Numbered from the stretch's first letter, positions 1-10,890 are shown. The stretch: 64,000 nt of DNA from Umbilicaria muhlenbergii (GCA_000611775.1 KK106983.1:3034808-3098807), one strand, 5' to 3'. Notes: generated from the sequence alone by a model not told the origin. Program-made: numbers and translations.

Positions 1-47
1 CCTCGCCAATCGCTGACGATTTTATTGAAGGAGAAGCGCACAATTAC

Positions 48-1675
48 CTATAACAGCTCCATAGCCGCTGTGGCGTCTCGTTCTCCACGGGGAGACATGG
101 GAATTTCGGAGTCGGTCCATAATTGCTTCCATTGGTCCTCTGCTTGGAAGATTGGTTTTCCACTTGCAAGCGTCTTTTCAACAATCAGGATGGTGTTCTC
201 GGCGGAAATAGCGTCCTGAATGTGTCTATCGATGGAACCGGACATATATGTTTGGACATCGTGGACCTGTGCCAGGCCTATCACGTCCTCGTTCTTTACT
301 GGACTGCCATGTAGTTGGTGTAGGTGGTTTGACCGGTTGTGCTGGATGTATATTGACAGTCTCTTGCGGTTGAACTCATAATCAGGCCGAAGTGATACGT
401 CGCTCTTCTCTGTTGATCCCGATTTAACACTTTTCTGATCCTCGTCAGGATCCGCATGAGCACCCAATTTAGGTTCTAACCTCCGCGGTGTGTGGTACTC
501 GAGACTAAAGGCAAGGCGCAGGACGTTTCTAGTTCTATCATAGGATGGACGCCAAAACCACGTTTGCTTTCCCGACCTACGTTCTGTAAACGCATTCAGA
601 GCGAATTGTTTGAATTCCGTACCGTAACGATTGAAATCCATGCTGTCAAGCTTGAAGATAGAAAAAATGTCTTCGAGAATCTGTGGGTTATTTTGAACGT
701 GGCTGGAATTTGTTAGTATGGGAAGTCAAGTCAGACCTGGTAACGAACAAGACCCGTAAGTGTAGCGCATAATCAGATGATCTCTGCATGTTGTAAGCTT
801 AGAAAATGGACAGGTCTACCCGTACTTACAAAAGATGGATGATTGAGGAGAGCAAGCCCACTGCAGAGGGTTCTGGCTTGTGAGCATGAGTATAGACGGG
901 GACCTCCAGTAGTATTCGACTTGGTCGCATTTGTGTCTACAGATGAACTGGTAAGCTGAATCCGATGTCTGATAGACACTTCACCACCTTTTGCGCGGTC
1001 GACACCCTTCTCAAAGTCAATCACTAAAGCCTTCTCCTCAACCGTATGTACAGTAGCCTCCCTGACAGCAGGATATCCATGCGCTGCGATTGTTCTCCCA
1101 ATTTCTCCAATCTTCTGTCCTATGTGGGTGTTCTCCTTCTTTAGCAATCCATGTGCTATGTTTCGGCGTAAGATGCTGCGGCGTGAGATGCTGCGGCGTG
1201 AGCGCGCATGCGCGGTAGCAGGGTCCAATTCAGACTTCACATCTTCTAGAGAAGTTCCTTCAGCCTCTATTGCCTGGGGACCCGAGCCTTCAACCTTCAG
1301 CGGATGAATGGGGGAATAAATAGGATCGCTGTGGGGTGTACTTTGGGCCCTTTCCTCAGGAGAGCTGATATGATTTATAGGCTCGTGGAGAACAGCATCA
1401 TCGGAATTGAGTGGGGAATATTTTTTCGGACCTGTCAGGCTTGACGCGTCGTCCGAGTCAACGTCGAACATGTAGCGATCTACTCGTAGAGCTCTAGGCC
1501 AGTAGCGATCTACTCGTGGAACTCTGGGCCTTTCCCTGCGGAAAGAGCTTGACACGTCGTCCGAGTCAACGTCGATTCTGTATGAATTCAGAGCTCTGGG
1601 CCTTCTCCCGCGGAAAGAGCTTGGTGGGTCGCCCTCCTCATCCCACCAGGCAGCACTTCGAGCCGATCTCCTCAT
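48..1675 (-). CDS. Hypothetical protein, two exons, acidic/arginine-rich
   Basis: I do not recognise this protein. Exon 1 runs from an ATG at 1675 to 830. A GTAAGT donor follows, and a CACAG acceptor joins exon 2 (680-48), keeping frame across a 149-nt intron that contains a CTAAC branch-like site. The product is about 492 residues. The first 100 residues are low-complexity and carry an imperfect repeat built on VDSDD-SS and RPR-x-RVDRY blocks. An arginine/serine-rich patch (SRRSISRRSILRRN) lies near residue 165. There is no signal peptide or membrane segment. Another acceptor at 703 is visible but breaks the frame. A further upstream exon cannot be excluded. The model is moderately secure and the function is unknown. 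Confidence 0.5.
1440..1625. repeat. Imperfect in-gene repeat
   Basis: Two diverged copies of a block of about 75-110 bp lie in exon 1 of the first gene. Each contains gacgcgtcgtccgagtca or a close variant and encodes the VDSDD-SS and RVDRY motifs. A smaller internal duplication (tagcgatctactcgt) occurs twice. The copies stay in frame, as expected for repeat expansion within a coding region. Confidence 0.6.
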
Positions 1676-2213
1676 CAGCGCTATTTGAATTACCTAGCGA
1701 TGGGCCTGCTGCGAAAGGCCCGTTAGAGGTTCAGTCATGAGGGGCAATGTGTGATATGATATGCCAACGGCATGGCTCGCGGCTAAGGTGCAACGCCGCA
1801 AGCTTGCATATGCCCGCTTGAGAAAGAACTCGAACATTGTCACTAAAAGCACAGACAGACAGCTACTGTGGACAATTGCAATGACATTCGATTCGAAAGA
1901 ATAGCAAACGAGATAAAAGAATTGCATTGTACAAGAGCTTACTAAGGTAGTTGTGCTAGCCCTGAGCACTAACTACATAAAGTATGTTTCAGTCGCACGT
2001 CATGAGCCCCATAGTACCTTATTTGTGCAAACTCGTCCGAATGAAGAACGTCTCTAGATACCTTTTAGATCATCTAGCTCCGTTGAGGGACCACTGGCGT
2101 GCCATGTATTAAATCGCCTCAAGCGCCGATCGCTAGATGCATTCCCAAGCCCGATTCTCCTGGCCTTCGTTAACCAGTGCGCCCATCCCTCAAGCACCCA
2201 TCCTACGTCCAAT
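1676..2213. other. Intergenic, no gene seen
   Basis: This spacer lies between the start of the first gene and the stop of CSN6, both on the minus strand. It would hold the promoter of the first gene and the CSN6 terminator. The longest minus-strand reading frame here (1694-1969) has no recognisable features. Confidence 0.5.
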
Positions 2214-3537
2214 TCATCCCATCGCATACCCTTCCTCTACTATCCCCCTCCTCTGGGCATTCTCATTCAGATTCGTATAGAAATCATCCCCCACCGCCGA
2301 CTTCTTCGCCGACATTCGCGCCTGATCCACGATCCCAAACTTCCTCCCTAGCTCTCTTGCATCCTTGACACTCCTGCTGAGAGTCCCCAGCAGAGCCACG
2401 AGAGAGACGTCATTTTTCTCTGCTAGAGCTTCTTGCTCGAATGCGGCGCGGTCGGCGGGGACGAGCAGCGGGAGGCGGTTGATGAGCGCTTGAATGGAGC
2501 GGAGGATGGCGTGGTTGATTTCGGGTTGGGGTTGAGATGCTGTTTCTGATATAGGCTCGGCTGATGATGCGCCTGTCAAGTAGGATGGCGGGAGGCTGGA
2601 GAGGTAGGAGCGGAGGAGTTGGATGCGAGAATGGAGCATTCTTACTGCGTTAGCGCGGGCGGTGAGCGAGGCGATTACTGTGATTCTGTCAGTCGTGGCC
2701 AGCGCGTACTCAAGGGTCGTACATACGCTCTTCGTCTTCTGAAGAAAGGATAGACGAGTCATCCACACCATTCACTTCTTTCCTGGGCTCCGGTTCTTTC
2801 CCCTTGCCGTTCCCCACTGGCACTTGCGACGCTTGGCCCTTCGAGCCCTTCTTCGTTGTTGCATCCACGGCTGTGGCATTTCCACCACCCCTAGCGACAA
2901 AGTCCACGCTGATCATCTCGGCCTCGCCCGTTTCCACCGAGTATGGCAACTCCCTAAACCTAAGATTCACTGGCCCTTCCTCTCCATCCACCTGCATCGG
3001 CTTATCACCATCCCCTCCGGCCTGTGCTGTAGTGCTGTCATGCTCGTAGAGACTTTCATAGATCGACAGTGGTAGCTTTCCACCTACGGTTTCTCCCTCC
3101 AGTACCGTCGAAGGATGAAAAGCGAGGAAGACTGCAGACTCGTTGTAGTTGTGTAATATGTGTTGGTGAATCGGTATGTGTTGAGGTTGTGGTCCTAAGG
3201 TTGGAGCTGTGCTGAACCAGCCCACGAGATCGAGAGCAGGAGACTTATGGACGTCCTTGTATTGTTGTAACCGTTCCTTAAACCAGGCGTCGTGTAGAAT
3301 TACATCTCCACCATCCCCTGGTAGTACCAGACATTCAAAGGCATTCTCTAAGCTGATCTCGCGCCCATTCTGCTGTCCGAGCAGCGCTCCTACTATAGGG
3401 CCTTCATGCCTCCGGAGCGTGTGCCGCGTTATGTAGTCCGAGATTGTGAGAAGGACAAGAGGATGTAGGAGGATTCGTAGTCCTGAGTCTGCGGCCTTGT
3501 GGGTGGAGAGGAGGGGGTTCGTCGACTCTTCAGACAT
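2214..3537 (-). CDS. csn6: COP9 signalosome subunit 6 (MPN-domain protein)
   Basis: This is one of the two MPN subunits of the COP9 signalosome, which removes NEDD8/Rub1 from cullin-RING ligases. Exon 1 (3537-2727) encodes the MPN domain, starting around residue 22 with [15 protein letters not shown] and [16 protein letters not shown], both typical of CSN6. A 49-nt GTATGT/CACAG intron (2678-2726) leads to exon 2 (2677-2214), the helical C-terminus ([19 protein letters not shown]). Total length is about 424 residues. The position where active JAMM enzymes have GW-x-HTH reads GWFSTAP, so this subunit is catalytically inactive, as expected for CSN6. An acidic linker (SSEDEE) precedes the intron. 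eIF3f and Rpn8 are related MPN proteins but fit less well. Confidence 0.88.
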
Positions 3538-4135
3538 GATGTCGCGTGGTTGATTGATGTTTGTAGAACAAAGCGGTTCAGAGGAAGAGGCTCGGAAGAT
3601 TATGTCATGACCCGTAGTCTGTTACTCCACAGCACCAGTTCATGTAGGTAAGAAGGGGCGCGGCGAGGTTGGATCTGGTTACTGGTTCATGGACGTGAAC
3701 TTCGCAGCTCCTCATCCATGCCAAATGTTTGCTACGTTTGCACTTCACTTAAAGCTTAATCTCTAAGACATCTCTACGATAGGGCTGCTACCGCCAAATT
3801 TGATGCTGTTCAGTGGTAGAGAAGACAAATTCCCAGCACCATTGGAGATTAATATCCGGTTGAGACTCGAAGGGTAACTCTCAATCTAGGTGTCATTGCT
3901 AGCGCTTTTCCTATGATGCGCCTACAAAAGTTCCCCAAGCCATCCTATGCACGCCTTGCTTGTGCTAACCAGACCAATGTTCCAGGGTGGCGTCCTCTGC
4001 GCCCTCAGCTCTAGCCATGCCTTCCAAGCCAATGATAAGATCGCCACTTCCATGCCAGGCGCGGTCGTACGCAAAGTAGTCGAGCTGTTCAGAGCCCATT
4101 AGCACGACAGAGTCCCCCGGACCACCCAGTAGCCC
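3538..4135. other. Intergenic spacer
   Basis: About 600 bp lie between the CSN6 start and the stop of the next minus-strand gene. I see no convincing reading frame or RNA gene. The CSN6 promoter should lie in the first few hundred bases. Confidence 0.5.
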
Positions 4136-6202
4136 CTACAACTCCAAAGTCCCAACCCTGCCTCCAACTTCACTGGTACCACCCATTGGTCCTCGAACAA
4201 CTCGTCGTCCGACGGCCGCGACTATCTCCTGTAAGCCAATGGTGTCCTGCGCCACGTCCTTGAGCTTCTGATGCAGCAGAATAAGAGCATCGTGCTTAGC
4301 CACAGCGACACGGTATGCGGCACTTTCAGTATCGCCTCTGCCGCCAACGAGATTTGAAAAAGTCTGAGCCGGTCGCAGAAGGTACGGCAAGACAGCATCG
4401 AGAGCAGGGCTGGCTAATATAGCCAAGACTCCAGAGGGAGGAAGTTGTTGAATGGGGGAGCCGCACACGAGTGCTAGTTCTGACTCCGTGGGCAGATTAT
4501 ATCGAGATTGAGATGCAGGATCCTCTGTATCGTTGGGCAGTTGACGCCAGTTCGCACCGATGACAGCGCTCATCAACTCGATGGCTGCAAGCGCGTTGTC
4601 CTTGAGAGCAACTGCTTCGGCAGCGTTGACTACGTGCGTCCAGAAACCTGGATGTTGTCTAAGATAAAGGAAGTATAATACCCTTGCAGCTTCGGACTCG
4701 TTGGTAGAATTCTCAAAAGCTGGCTGATTTGACGACCTCTTTGAAAATACAGAACCTACCAGAGGGCCACGGAAAACAGCCGCTAAGGTATGTAGAGCAT
4801 CTGCATTTGCGGGTCTCGCAGGAATGAGAAACAGTGGAGTTGATCCTCCCATCGGAGGCACCAGGCATACTCGAGGTAGAGAAGCAAAAACATGCAAATC
4901 ATGCTTCGGTGCGTTGCCGTGTGCCCAGCAGCCCGACGAAACGCCATTCAGTACCGAGGAAAGACGAGCCAGGATAGCTTCCGCCACTGGCGGAGAGGTG
5001 TTCAACAAGTGTGAAGCATAGTTGGTAGCATATACCGAGATGTAGTTTGCAGACCGACTGTAGAGGTATGTAAGATCTAGCGAATCGTGTTTTGAGGGTT
5101 CGAGATAGAAAGACATTGATCGAGAATGAAGACCTCTTGAATTCAGGAACTCCAACATCGGGGAAGAATTGGGGTCTCTAGGCATCGAAGTTAAATTCGA
5201 AGTATAAGAAAGAGAACCTGTGCAGTCTACTTGCAGCAAGCCAGCGAAGAAGTCGACTAGAGTCATATGCATGAGTACATCGTCCTTGTAATCAACCATG
5301 TGTAGAGCCGCAAAATCCAAGAGACCTCCATCTCGGACGCCATAAGCAGCTTCCACTTCTGAACAGTGCGACTTGCTCCACGCGTCTGTTGCAACCGGCC
5401 GAAGAGCTAGGATAAACTCCAGAAGCCGTGCTTGAGCAATGGTCTTCTCCCTTTGGTTTGGCTGCGCAGCTTGCCCTACCGTCGAAATGCTGCAGATGGC
5501 AAATATCGAGCCGTAAATATCGCGATCATCGAATAATCTTCTCCACATCAGTCCTTGTCCAGGAGGCTCGTTCGGAGGGTCGTCAGTCATAGCTTCTATG
5601 TCGTGAGCCTCGCTCGCCGTATGTGGCGCGAAATCGATCTCCAGCAGACCCTTCAAGACTTTTGCGGCTTGCTGTGCAACCGCGGTATCTGGCGTACACA
5701 GCCATAACCTAACAAGAGCTGCCACTATCTCCGGCTTTCCGGCCACGACGGCGGCGTCGCTTGGTTCCTTCGCAGCCTTGCCTAGTAGTAAGAGGGCGGC
5801 CGAGTTTATGGGAGGTGACGGAGCGCTCAGGCCTGCAACAAAGTCGACAGGAGGTTGTATGGACAGGACATGGCTGAAGGTATAAGAGGGGGAGCGAACA
5901 AGGATCTCGATGAGGGTAGTGGCAGGGCATGGGTCTTGTTGAAGAGTTGGGAGGAGTTGCGATAACGCGTGGATTATTGTATCGCGGTCGTCTTGACTGA
6001 GGCTATCTTTGAGCGCATTAGCCTTCAGTTTCGCTGGTAGACTGATGTTGTTATGTCCATCGTGGGAGGACTTGCCAGAAACGGTGACTTGTGCACCAAA
6101 GGTATCCAGCAGCTTCTCGTCCAAAGCTTTGCTTGGATTCCCAGTCACATCAAGCAGATGCTGGTGCACCTGCGCGACGAGGGATGAGAGCGCCATCTTC
6201 AC
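4136..6202 (-). CDS. Hsm3/PSMD5-like HEAT-repeat protein (probable proteasome-assembly chaperone)
   Basis: Single-exon gene of 688 residues. It is almost wholly helical, with repeated Leu/Ala-rich ARM/HEAT-type segments, for example residues 95-210 with ATTLIEILVRSPSYTF and AALLLLGKAAKEP. There is no signal peptide or membrane segment. Length and helical-repeat layout match fungal proteins annotated as Hsm3, whose yeast member is a base chaperone of the 26S proteasome and was first found through mismatch-repair phenotypes; the animal counterpart is PSMD5. The assignment rests on overall resemblance, not on a catalytic motif, so it is tentative. The start could be Met1 or Met3 (MKMALSSL). Confidence 0.55.
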   Translation of the reverse strand: MKMALSSLVAQVHQHLLDVTGNPSKALDEKLLDTFGAQVTVSGKSSHDGHNNISLPAKLKANALKDSLSQDDRDTIIHALSQLLPTLQQDPCPATTLIEILVRSPSYTFSHVLSIQPPVDFVAGLSAPSPPINSAALLLLGKAAKEPSDAAVVAGKPEIVAALVRLWLCTPDTAVAQQAAKVLKGLLEIDFAPHTASEAHDIEAMTDDPPNEPPGQGLMWRRLFDDRDIYGSIFAICSISTVGQAAQPNQREKTIAQARLLEFILALRPVATDAWSKSHCSEVEAAYGVRDGGLLDFAALHMVDYKDDVLMHMTLVDFFAGLLQVDCTGSLSYTSNLTSMPRDPNSSPMLEFLNSRGLHSRSMSFYLEPSKHDSLDLTYLYSRSANYISVYATNYASHLLNTSPPVAEAILARLSSVLNGVSSGCWAHGNAPKHDLHVFASLPRVCLVPPMGGSTPLFLIPARPANADALHTLAAVFRGPLVGSVFSKRSSNQPAFENSTNESEAARVLYFLYLRQHPGFWTHVVNAAEAVALKDNALAAIELMSAVIGANWRQLPNDTEDPASQSRYNLPTESELALVCGSPIQQLPPSGVLAILASPALDAVLPYLLRPAQTFSNLVGGRGDTESAAYRVAVAKHDALILLHQKLKDVAQDTIGLQEIVAAVGRRVVRGPMGGTSEVGGRVGTLEL

Positions 6203-6568
6203 TTTTTATCTTCTCACGGCAATCAACTCAGTCGCAGTCATACCATCCCAAGCACGCTTCCAGTTGACGATGTCGCATGTTAAGAGGCTATGAAGTCATG
6301 GTGTTGTTGGTACCTTATTGTTGGTGTTGACCTGAGAGCCCGCACCACTGGGGCGGTGAAGGCGCCCAAACGGCCGGGCCCCACCAAGCCACGAAAATAA
6401 ATTTCCATGACTGACTCCCACTGCTCACAAATATATTCCCCCCAGCATTTTCTCTCCTCCCACTCAATTCCCCATAGTCTCAATCCGACGATGAAGATGC
6501 TCATCGGCACTTCCGTCTCCATCTCCAACTCTTTACGGTAGCATCGGCCTTGCTCGTGGCAGGCCAAC

Positions 6569-7566
6569 ATGTCACGAGGCAGAGGCGGTGGTCGCGGCGG
6601 TCGAGGCGGCGGCAGAGGCGGGGGTATGAAAATTGGTGGCATTGAGATTCCTTGGGACCCAGATCTGGGCCAGCTCGACAAGCCGAAGCCGACTCCTTTG
6701 TTCCCTCCTGTGAGTTGTCGCCAGAATCATCCTCCACCATCCTACATGGGAATCGCATAGCTCCCATCACGGTTTCAACTGCGAACTCTATCGGTTCTAT
6801 TGCTTGATGGGACGATGGATTATTGGGCGTGGATTCGAGAACTGAATATCTTTCAGGAGTACCAACCGTTACCGCCCAAACCCTTGACAAAGGACGAGAG
6901 AGCGCAGGTCGCGCGATTCCGCTCCCTACGAGATCGCATTCATGAGGGTCCGCTGTACACTGTACTCGGCGACAATGCCCGGGTTGGCAAAACCACAACA
7001 CCAGTCGCGGCGCAGTTCGACCCCTTCGAGGGCATGCCGACCTATAGCCAGAAATACACCAAGCGCCGACGCAAACTCCCCAAACTGGACACAAGACCCT
7101 ACGGTAAACCTCTAACCCGCCTCCAAACTGATTGCTATCACTCTTCTAATCCCACAAAGTCCTCAAATTCTTCCCCGCCGAACTCTGGTCCACCCTCGAC
7201 CCTCAATCCACCTCCACAAACCCCACCGCCGAAAAGTCCCGCGAAAAGAAACTCCAACTCTCCTCCCTCTCCAAAAAATCTACCCTCAACTCCTATGATC
7301 GCTCCCCTTCCCCCTCCGATAAGACCGCCGAGCGCTCCCGTAACCTCTTTGATCAACTCGCTAATGGCGCCGAGGAGGACGAGGATATGGCTGAACCTGC
7401 CGCGGACGAGGAGGATGTGCCACCAGAAGAGGACGTCGATGATGATTATGATGACGATGAGGATGATATGGCGGGGGATTATAATGCGGAGCAGTATTTT
7501 GAGGATGGAGGGGATGATGGTGGGGATGACTATGATGGCGGGGAGGCGGATGGGGGGGAGTATTGA
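6569..7566 (+). CDS. rpc31: DNA-directed RNA polymerase III subunit Rpc31 (RPC7 family)
   Basis: Three exons: 6569-6709, 6857-7103 and 7160-7566, coding for 264 residues. The introns (147 and 56 nt) have GTGAGT/TTTCAG and GTAAAC/AAAG ends and keep frame. The N-terminus is an RG-rich tract (SRGRGGGRGGRGGGRGG). The centre carries family hallmarks: FRSLRDRIHEGPLYTVL, an FDPFEGMPTYSQKY segment, and RPYVLKFFPAELW spanning the second intron. The tail from about residue 200 is strongly acidic (EEDEDMAEPAADEED, then Asp/Gly-rich). Rpc31 belongs to the Pol III-specific Rpc82/34/31 subcomplex used in initiation at tRNA and 5S genes. It converges on the next gene with only 89 bp between stops. Confidence 0.87.
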
Positions 7567-7655
7567 GTTGGGGGATCAGAGGGGCGGTTTGGAAGGGTGG
7601 ATGCTTCGAGCGCTTCAGCGATGCATACATGGGAGTTTGGAGATTGCAGCGGTGG

Positions 7656-8480
7656 TTATTTGTAGATACGAAGGAGCAAGGTACTCAAGTCGGTGTTCCA
7701 GCACCTTCTCAGCTCTTCGCCGCTTTTTGCACTCGTCGTGCCGTCGTCCCTGCTCGCTGTTTCAGACTCGCCCATGCCGTTTTCTTCGCTTTCGCCTTTC
7801 ACCTCTCTCCTTGGCGCCCCGTCCTCTTCTCCGTCGAGAGCTAGAGCCGCTTTCTCCCAATCTAGCTTCGCGCTCACAAATCCCAGCAGAGTGCCCATCT
7901 CCTCTCTCGTCAATATACCTTTCAGTCCACTCGCTTTCTTCCTCTGTTTCCCCTTTTCTCCACCACCATTTCCCTCCTTCGCCCCGGCTATCACCTTCCA
8001 GTCATCCCGATCCAACCTCATCATCTTCCGTCTCGCGCCCACACTCCGACGGTGCTTCCTCTTCGCGCCCCTTCGCACCTCTCGCCCGGCTACGTAGCCG
8101 TCGCTGTCACCGTCACTGTCCGCAAGCCCGGCACCAGTATCACGTCCCGACAGCTGCTCGGCTTTCTGCTTCAGCTCCCCCACGCTACTGCTTTCGCCCA
8201 AACTCGCCTTTCTTTGACCAGCTGCAGGGCTTTCGTGGTCGTTCGCGGTCTGTTCGTCTCTCGCGCCCGGATCGGTATCGGAAGAGGATTCGAAGTCTAG
8301 TGGCACTGAGACGTAGCCCTGAGACAGGGATATTAGGGCGCGGGTCGCGGCACGGCGCTGTGGTCGAGCGGGAGGCGAAGGTGATGCGGGTGGTCGGGAA
8401 GAGAGTGAGGACGTGGGAGGCGGTGGCGATGGGGCTGTTGCGAGTGTAGCGGTGGTGTGGTGGGGTGGGTATTCGTCCAT
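7656..8480 (-). CDS. Hypothetical basic/low-complexity protein
   Basis: Single-exon frame of 274 residues that I do not recognise. The N-terminal 45 residues are Pro/Ser/Thr-rich. The middle is acidic and Ser-rich, followed around residues 130-155 by a basic patch (RRGAKRKHRRSVGARRK) that could be a nuclear localisation signal. The best-ordered part is around residues 185-215 (LKGILTREEMGTLLGFVSAKLDWEKAALAL), which looks like two amphipathic helices. The plus-strand frame in the same place is a Ser/Pro/Arg-rich shadow without domains. It converges with Rpc31. Confidence 0.45.
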   Translation of the reverse strand: MDEYPPHHTTATLATAPSPPPPTSSLSSRPPASPSPPARPQRRAATRALISLSQGYVSVPLDFESSSDTDPGARDEQTANDHESPAAGQRKASLGESSSVGELKQKAEQLSGRDTGAGLADSDGDSDGYVAGREVRRGAKRKHRRSVGARRKMMRLDRDDWKVIAGAKEGNGGGEKGKQRKKASGLKGILTREEMGTLLGFVSAKLDWEKAALALDGEEDGAPRREVKGESEENGMGESETASRDDGTTSAKSGEELRRCWNTDLSTLLLRIYK

Positions 8481-9036
8481 CGTGTTTGTTTCTTTCGTGG
8501 ATATGGGTAGGGGTTGGATGGTGAAGGGGAGATGGTCGATGGAACTTGGAGGTATTGGGATGGTAATGAGGACAAGCAGGTGACATGAGGACGAGAATAG
8601 GGAAATGAAGCCGGTTCAGCTGGAAGAGATTTAGTTAGGTTGTGGATTAGGAGGACAAAGAATGTGGGTGGATGCAGGAGGGTATTGGTTGTTCGGGGAA
8701 AGCAATCGTGGTCTGTAAAGGACGCCCTAGGGTTTGTGGAGTGAGCAACGACGGCTCGTGAAATGGTTCTATCGATGGTGCTCGTGGTGGAAATTGACCG
8801 TTGCGATCCAGCGGTCGTCCAAGCATGATGATCAGGAATTGGCTAATCTCCAGTCTTCCTTGCCCTACCAATTTGAGAAAATCCTGTGCTGGCGAACTTG
8901 ATGGTTGAAATATCACCCGCAGGGCCTTAACCCATGCTCCGGGGTAATAACTTGGACAAGCAACATCTCCATCTTGAGCTCTTATCGTAGCAACTAGGCG
9001 CGGTTCCAATTGGACTTTGTATTGTTTGGCGAGCAC
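8481..9036. other. Intergenic spacer
   Basis: This stretch lies between the start of the minus-strand hypothetical gene and the stop of the Kre9-like gene, so it should contain the hypothetical gene's promoter. A 129-codon minus-strand frame (8647-9036) begins just after the Kre9-like stop. It has no recognisable features and is probably 3' UTR. Confidence 0.45.
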
Positions 9037-10065
9037 TCATGCCCTACCTTCCAATTCTACAGGCTCAAAATGGCCAGGGAGCTCCGCAGCTTTATGGTCC
9101 CCATGCACTTCTACCGCTTGACTTTTATTTTCCATCTCGGCAGGCCCACTTCCAGCAGAGAGCTCCTGGAGAGGGGGATGATATCCTCCTCCGGCTTGGG
9201 CGGCATGCTGGCGTCGACGCTTGACATTCCGCCAGAGGAGAAAGCCAAGGCCAGCGAGAAGAGTACAACCTAAAGGAACGCCCAGACCGGCGCCAAGTCC
9301 GACCGCCAGATTGTTTGAATCATGATCGCTCTCGGTTGTGGCCCCTGTTGCGGTGGGACTGGAAGAGGGAGTAGATTGTGATGTAGACGCAGTGGCAGCC
9401 GCCACCGTCGCAGTAGTACTGGTCGAGACGTTGACGACTTCCTCACCAGGAGGTCCGGCGGTGCCTGATATGGTCTCGATGCCCTCGTTGACGTTGGAGG
9501 GAAACGTTCCCGTCATGCCTAAGAGAGAAAAGCGAGAAGAGTAAACTAAGAATGTATTTCCAGCTCTGGTCACGAACGTCAATTGGACAAAGCTGTTGCA
9601 TAACAGATCAGTGTTCGTTCAAACGGGCAGGTAGAACTGTTGGAAGGGTGCTTTACTATGCATTCTTCACACTGGCTCCCAAACTGGGGTCTACGGTCGC
9701 AGGTGCAACGGTAGCGTCATCTTCATCATCATCGAATGATACTTGGCTCTGGTTGCCTTGGCTAAGAACCCCCAGTCGTACCTGGTAGAACGGATGTTAT
9801 CAGTTGGATAGGTTCTTGAAGAACGGCAAAGGAAGGTAAAGGGTGCACTCACAAAGTTGCTGGCTTCATTGCCACCAGCACAGAGAAATATCTGGTAGCT
9901 GGATATATTCGATGTTACAGGAGGAGTTCCGGAATCGACCCATGAAAGAGAGAAGTTGGCGGCTCCGGCTGTGTAATTCGCCCCCGCCATCGGTGTCCCG
10001 ATCTTGACGTCTGCAAAGACAGCGCAGCTCGCAGCAAGGAAGAGAGTGAGCGATCGGACCAACAT
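9037..10065 (-). CDS. Kre9/Knh1-family Ser/Thr-rich cell-surface membrane protein
   Basis: Three exons: 10065-9853, 9781-9657 and 9592-9037. The introns are GTGAGT/ACCAG and GTAAAG/AACAG, both in frame. The product is 297 residues. Residues 1-18 form a signal peptide (LTLFLAASCAVFADV). Residues 19-140 have the Kre9/Knh1 pattern: tP-x-aG-x-Y-tAG, FSLSWVDSGTPP, SYQIFLCAGG, then RFSLLGMTGTFP. A Ser/Thr/Ala-rich stalk (about 165-200) leads to one membrane helix at about 207-233 (VGLGAGLGVPLGCTLLAGLG), followed by a basic stop-transfer WRNVKRRRQ and a cytosolic tail of about 55 residues. The family is linked to cell-wall beta-1,6-glucan. The transmembrane helix with a real cytosolic tail differs from the GPI-anchored form. 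Confidence 0.8.
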
Positions 10066-10139
10066 GGTGGTCTACGTCTTGACCGTAGGTGGGATACGGG
10101 ATCACGCAGTGCTGCCAAAAGGAAGTAAACAGCAAAGGC

Positions 10140-10222
10140 AGGAAGAAGCACTTGGTGATAATGAAGACGGAGGATTCGGATCATGCACTGCATCGGGGGC
10201 GAAATTCAAGAATAACCAGTCG
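10140..10222. repeat. 83-bp direct repeat, copy 1
   Basis: The segment begins aggaagaagc and contains gcatcgggggcgaaattca. A copy of 82 bp lies at 10809-10890 in the same orientation. On the minus strand both can be read as DW-xxx-NFAPDA-xx-DP, so they may derive from one duplicated exon. Confidence 0.65.
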
Positions 10223-10559
10223 TTACCCCAGTAATTTGCTTCCAGGGGGAGTGTGAGAGCCACGCCGCAGCCGTATCGAAGGAGCATGATTCGTCGTTTT
10301 GTTGGCTAGGAGGGACGTGCATGGTGTGATCTGGTGTCATGTATCGGGTACCTTGTACACGTTTGCTCCAGCTGATGTTCCTTCCAACCTGCGCCGCATC
10401 TTAGTTGCAGACGGAGGTTCCAACCGGCGCTTCGATGCCGTCTATGGGGAAAGCCACTCTTGAGCAGGGCTAAGAGACGAGGCAGGACGCTTAATGCTCC
10501 GGTGGGCGGATTATTTCTACCGCTACAGTGGCGTGAGTGGATGCGAAGAGGTCTAGGTA

Positions 10560-10800
10560 GCCTCGGTCGGGTAGATGGGTGATATGATTCTGCTAGGGCT
10601 TTCAAAGACCCAGCCCGGGCAGAACATTTCAGCACTGTTCCATACTGTACAAGGAAGTGTTGACTACCACAACTACCTACAGGCTTCACATCACCTAACT
10701 CGGTGCAATGACTTCGGCACAAGGATTACCGACAAGCCGTATCTGTACAGCTACCACGCCCCAGAGCCCATGGATGCGTGTCCCACGGCTCCGAGTCCAC
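10560..10800 (-). pseudogene. Decayed relative of the cysteine-rich gene at 13.5-14.6 kb
   Basis: On the minus strand, 10800-10730 reads EPWDTHPWALGRGSCTDTA. This closely matches EPWAPTPWSLGRGSCTDAT at the end of exon 1 of the cysteine-rich membrane-protein gene about 3.7 kb away. The DNA matches over about 70 bp (gtatctgtacagctacc against gcatctgtacagctacc). Further along, WNSAEMFC at about 10640 resembles exon 2 of that gene (WSNSTACPTFC). The downstream CC-rich segment, Ser/Thr stalk and membrane helix are not found, and the frame soon closes. I read this as a partial duplicate that has decayed. Confidence 0.5.
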
Positions 10801-10808
10801 TACAAGAC

Positions 10809-10890
10809 AGGAAGAAGCGCGTCGGGATGGTTGATACCGAGGATCGGATCCTGCGCGGCATCGGGGGCGAAATTCATCAACACCCAGTCG
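10809..10890. repeat. 83-bp direct repeat, copy 2
   Basis: Second copy of the repeat at 10140-10222, about 670 bp away in the same orientation, with roughly a quarter of positions changed by eye. The two copies bracket the decayed cysteine-rich gene, which suggests a local tandem duplication. Confidence 0.65.

Noticed and set aside
681-702. CCAG acceptor at 703 for the first gene
   Set aside because: Joining there breaks the frame; the CACAG acceptor 22 bp further on keeps it.
7361-7630. His/Pro-rich minus-strand frame
   Set aside because: Complement of the acidic Asp/Glu repeat tail of Rpc31.
6800-8449. Long 549-codon plus-strand frame across Rpc31 and its neighbour
   Set aside because: It follows Rpc31 only through exon 2, then leaves the true frame at the second intron and becomes Ser/Pro/Arg-rich antisense to the next gene.
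8647-9036. Separate 129-codon gene downstream of the Kre9-like gene
   Set aside because: No domain, starts within a few bases of the previous stop on the same strand and has no codon or motif support; probably 3' UTR.
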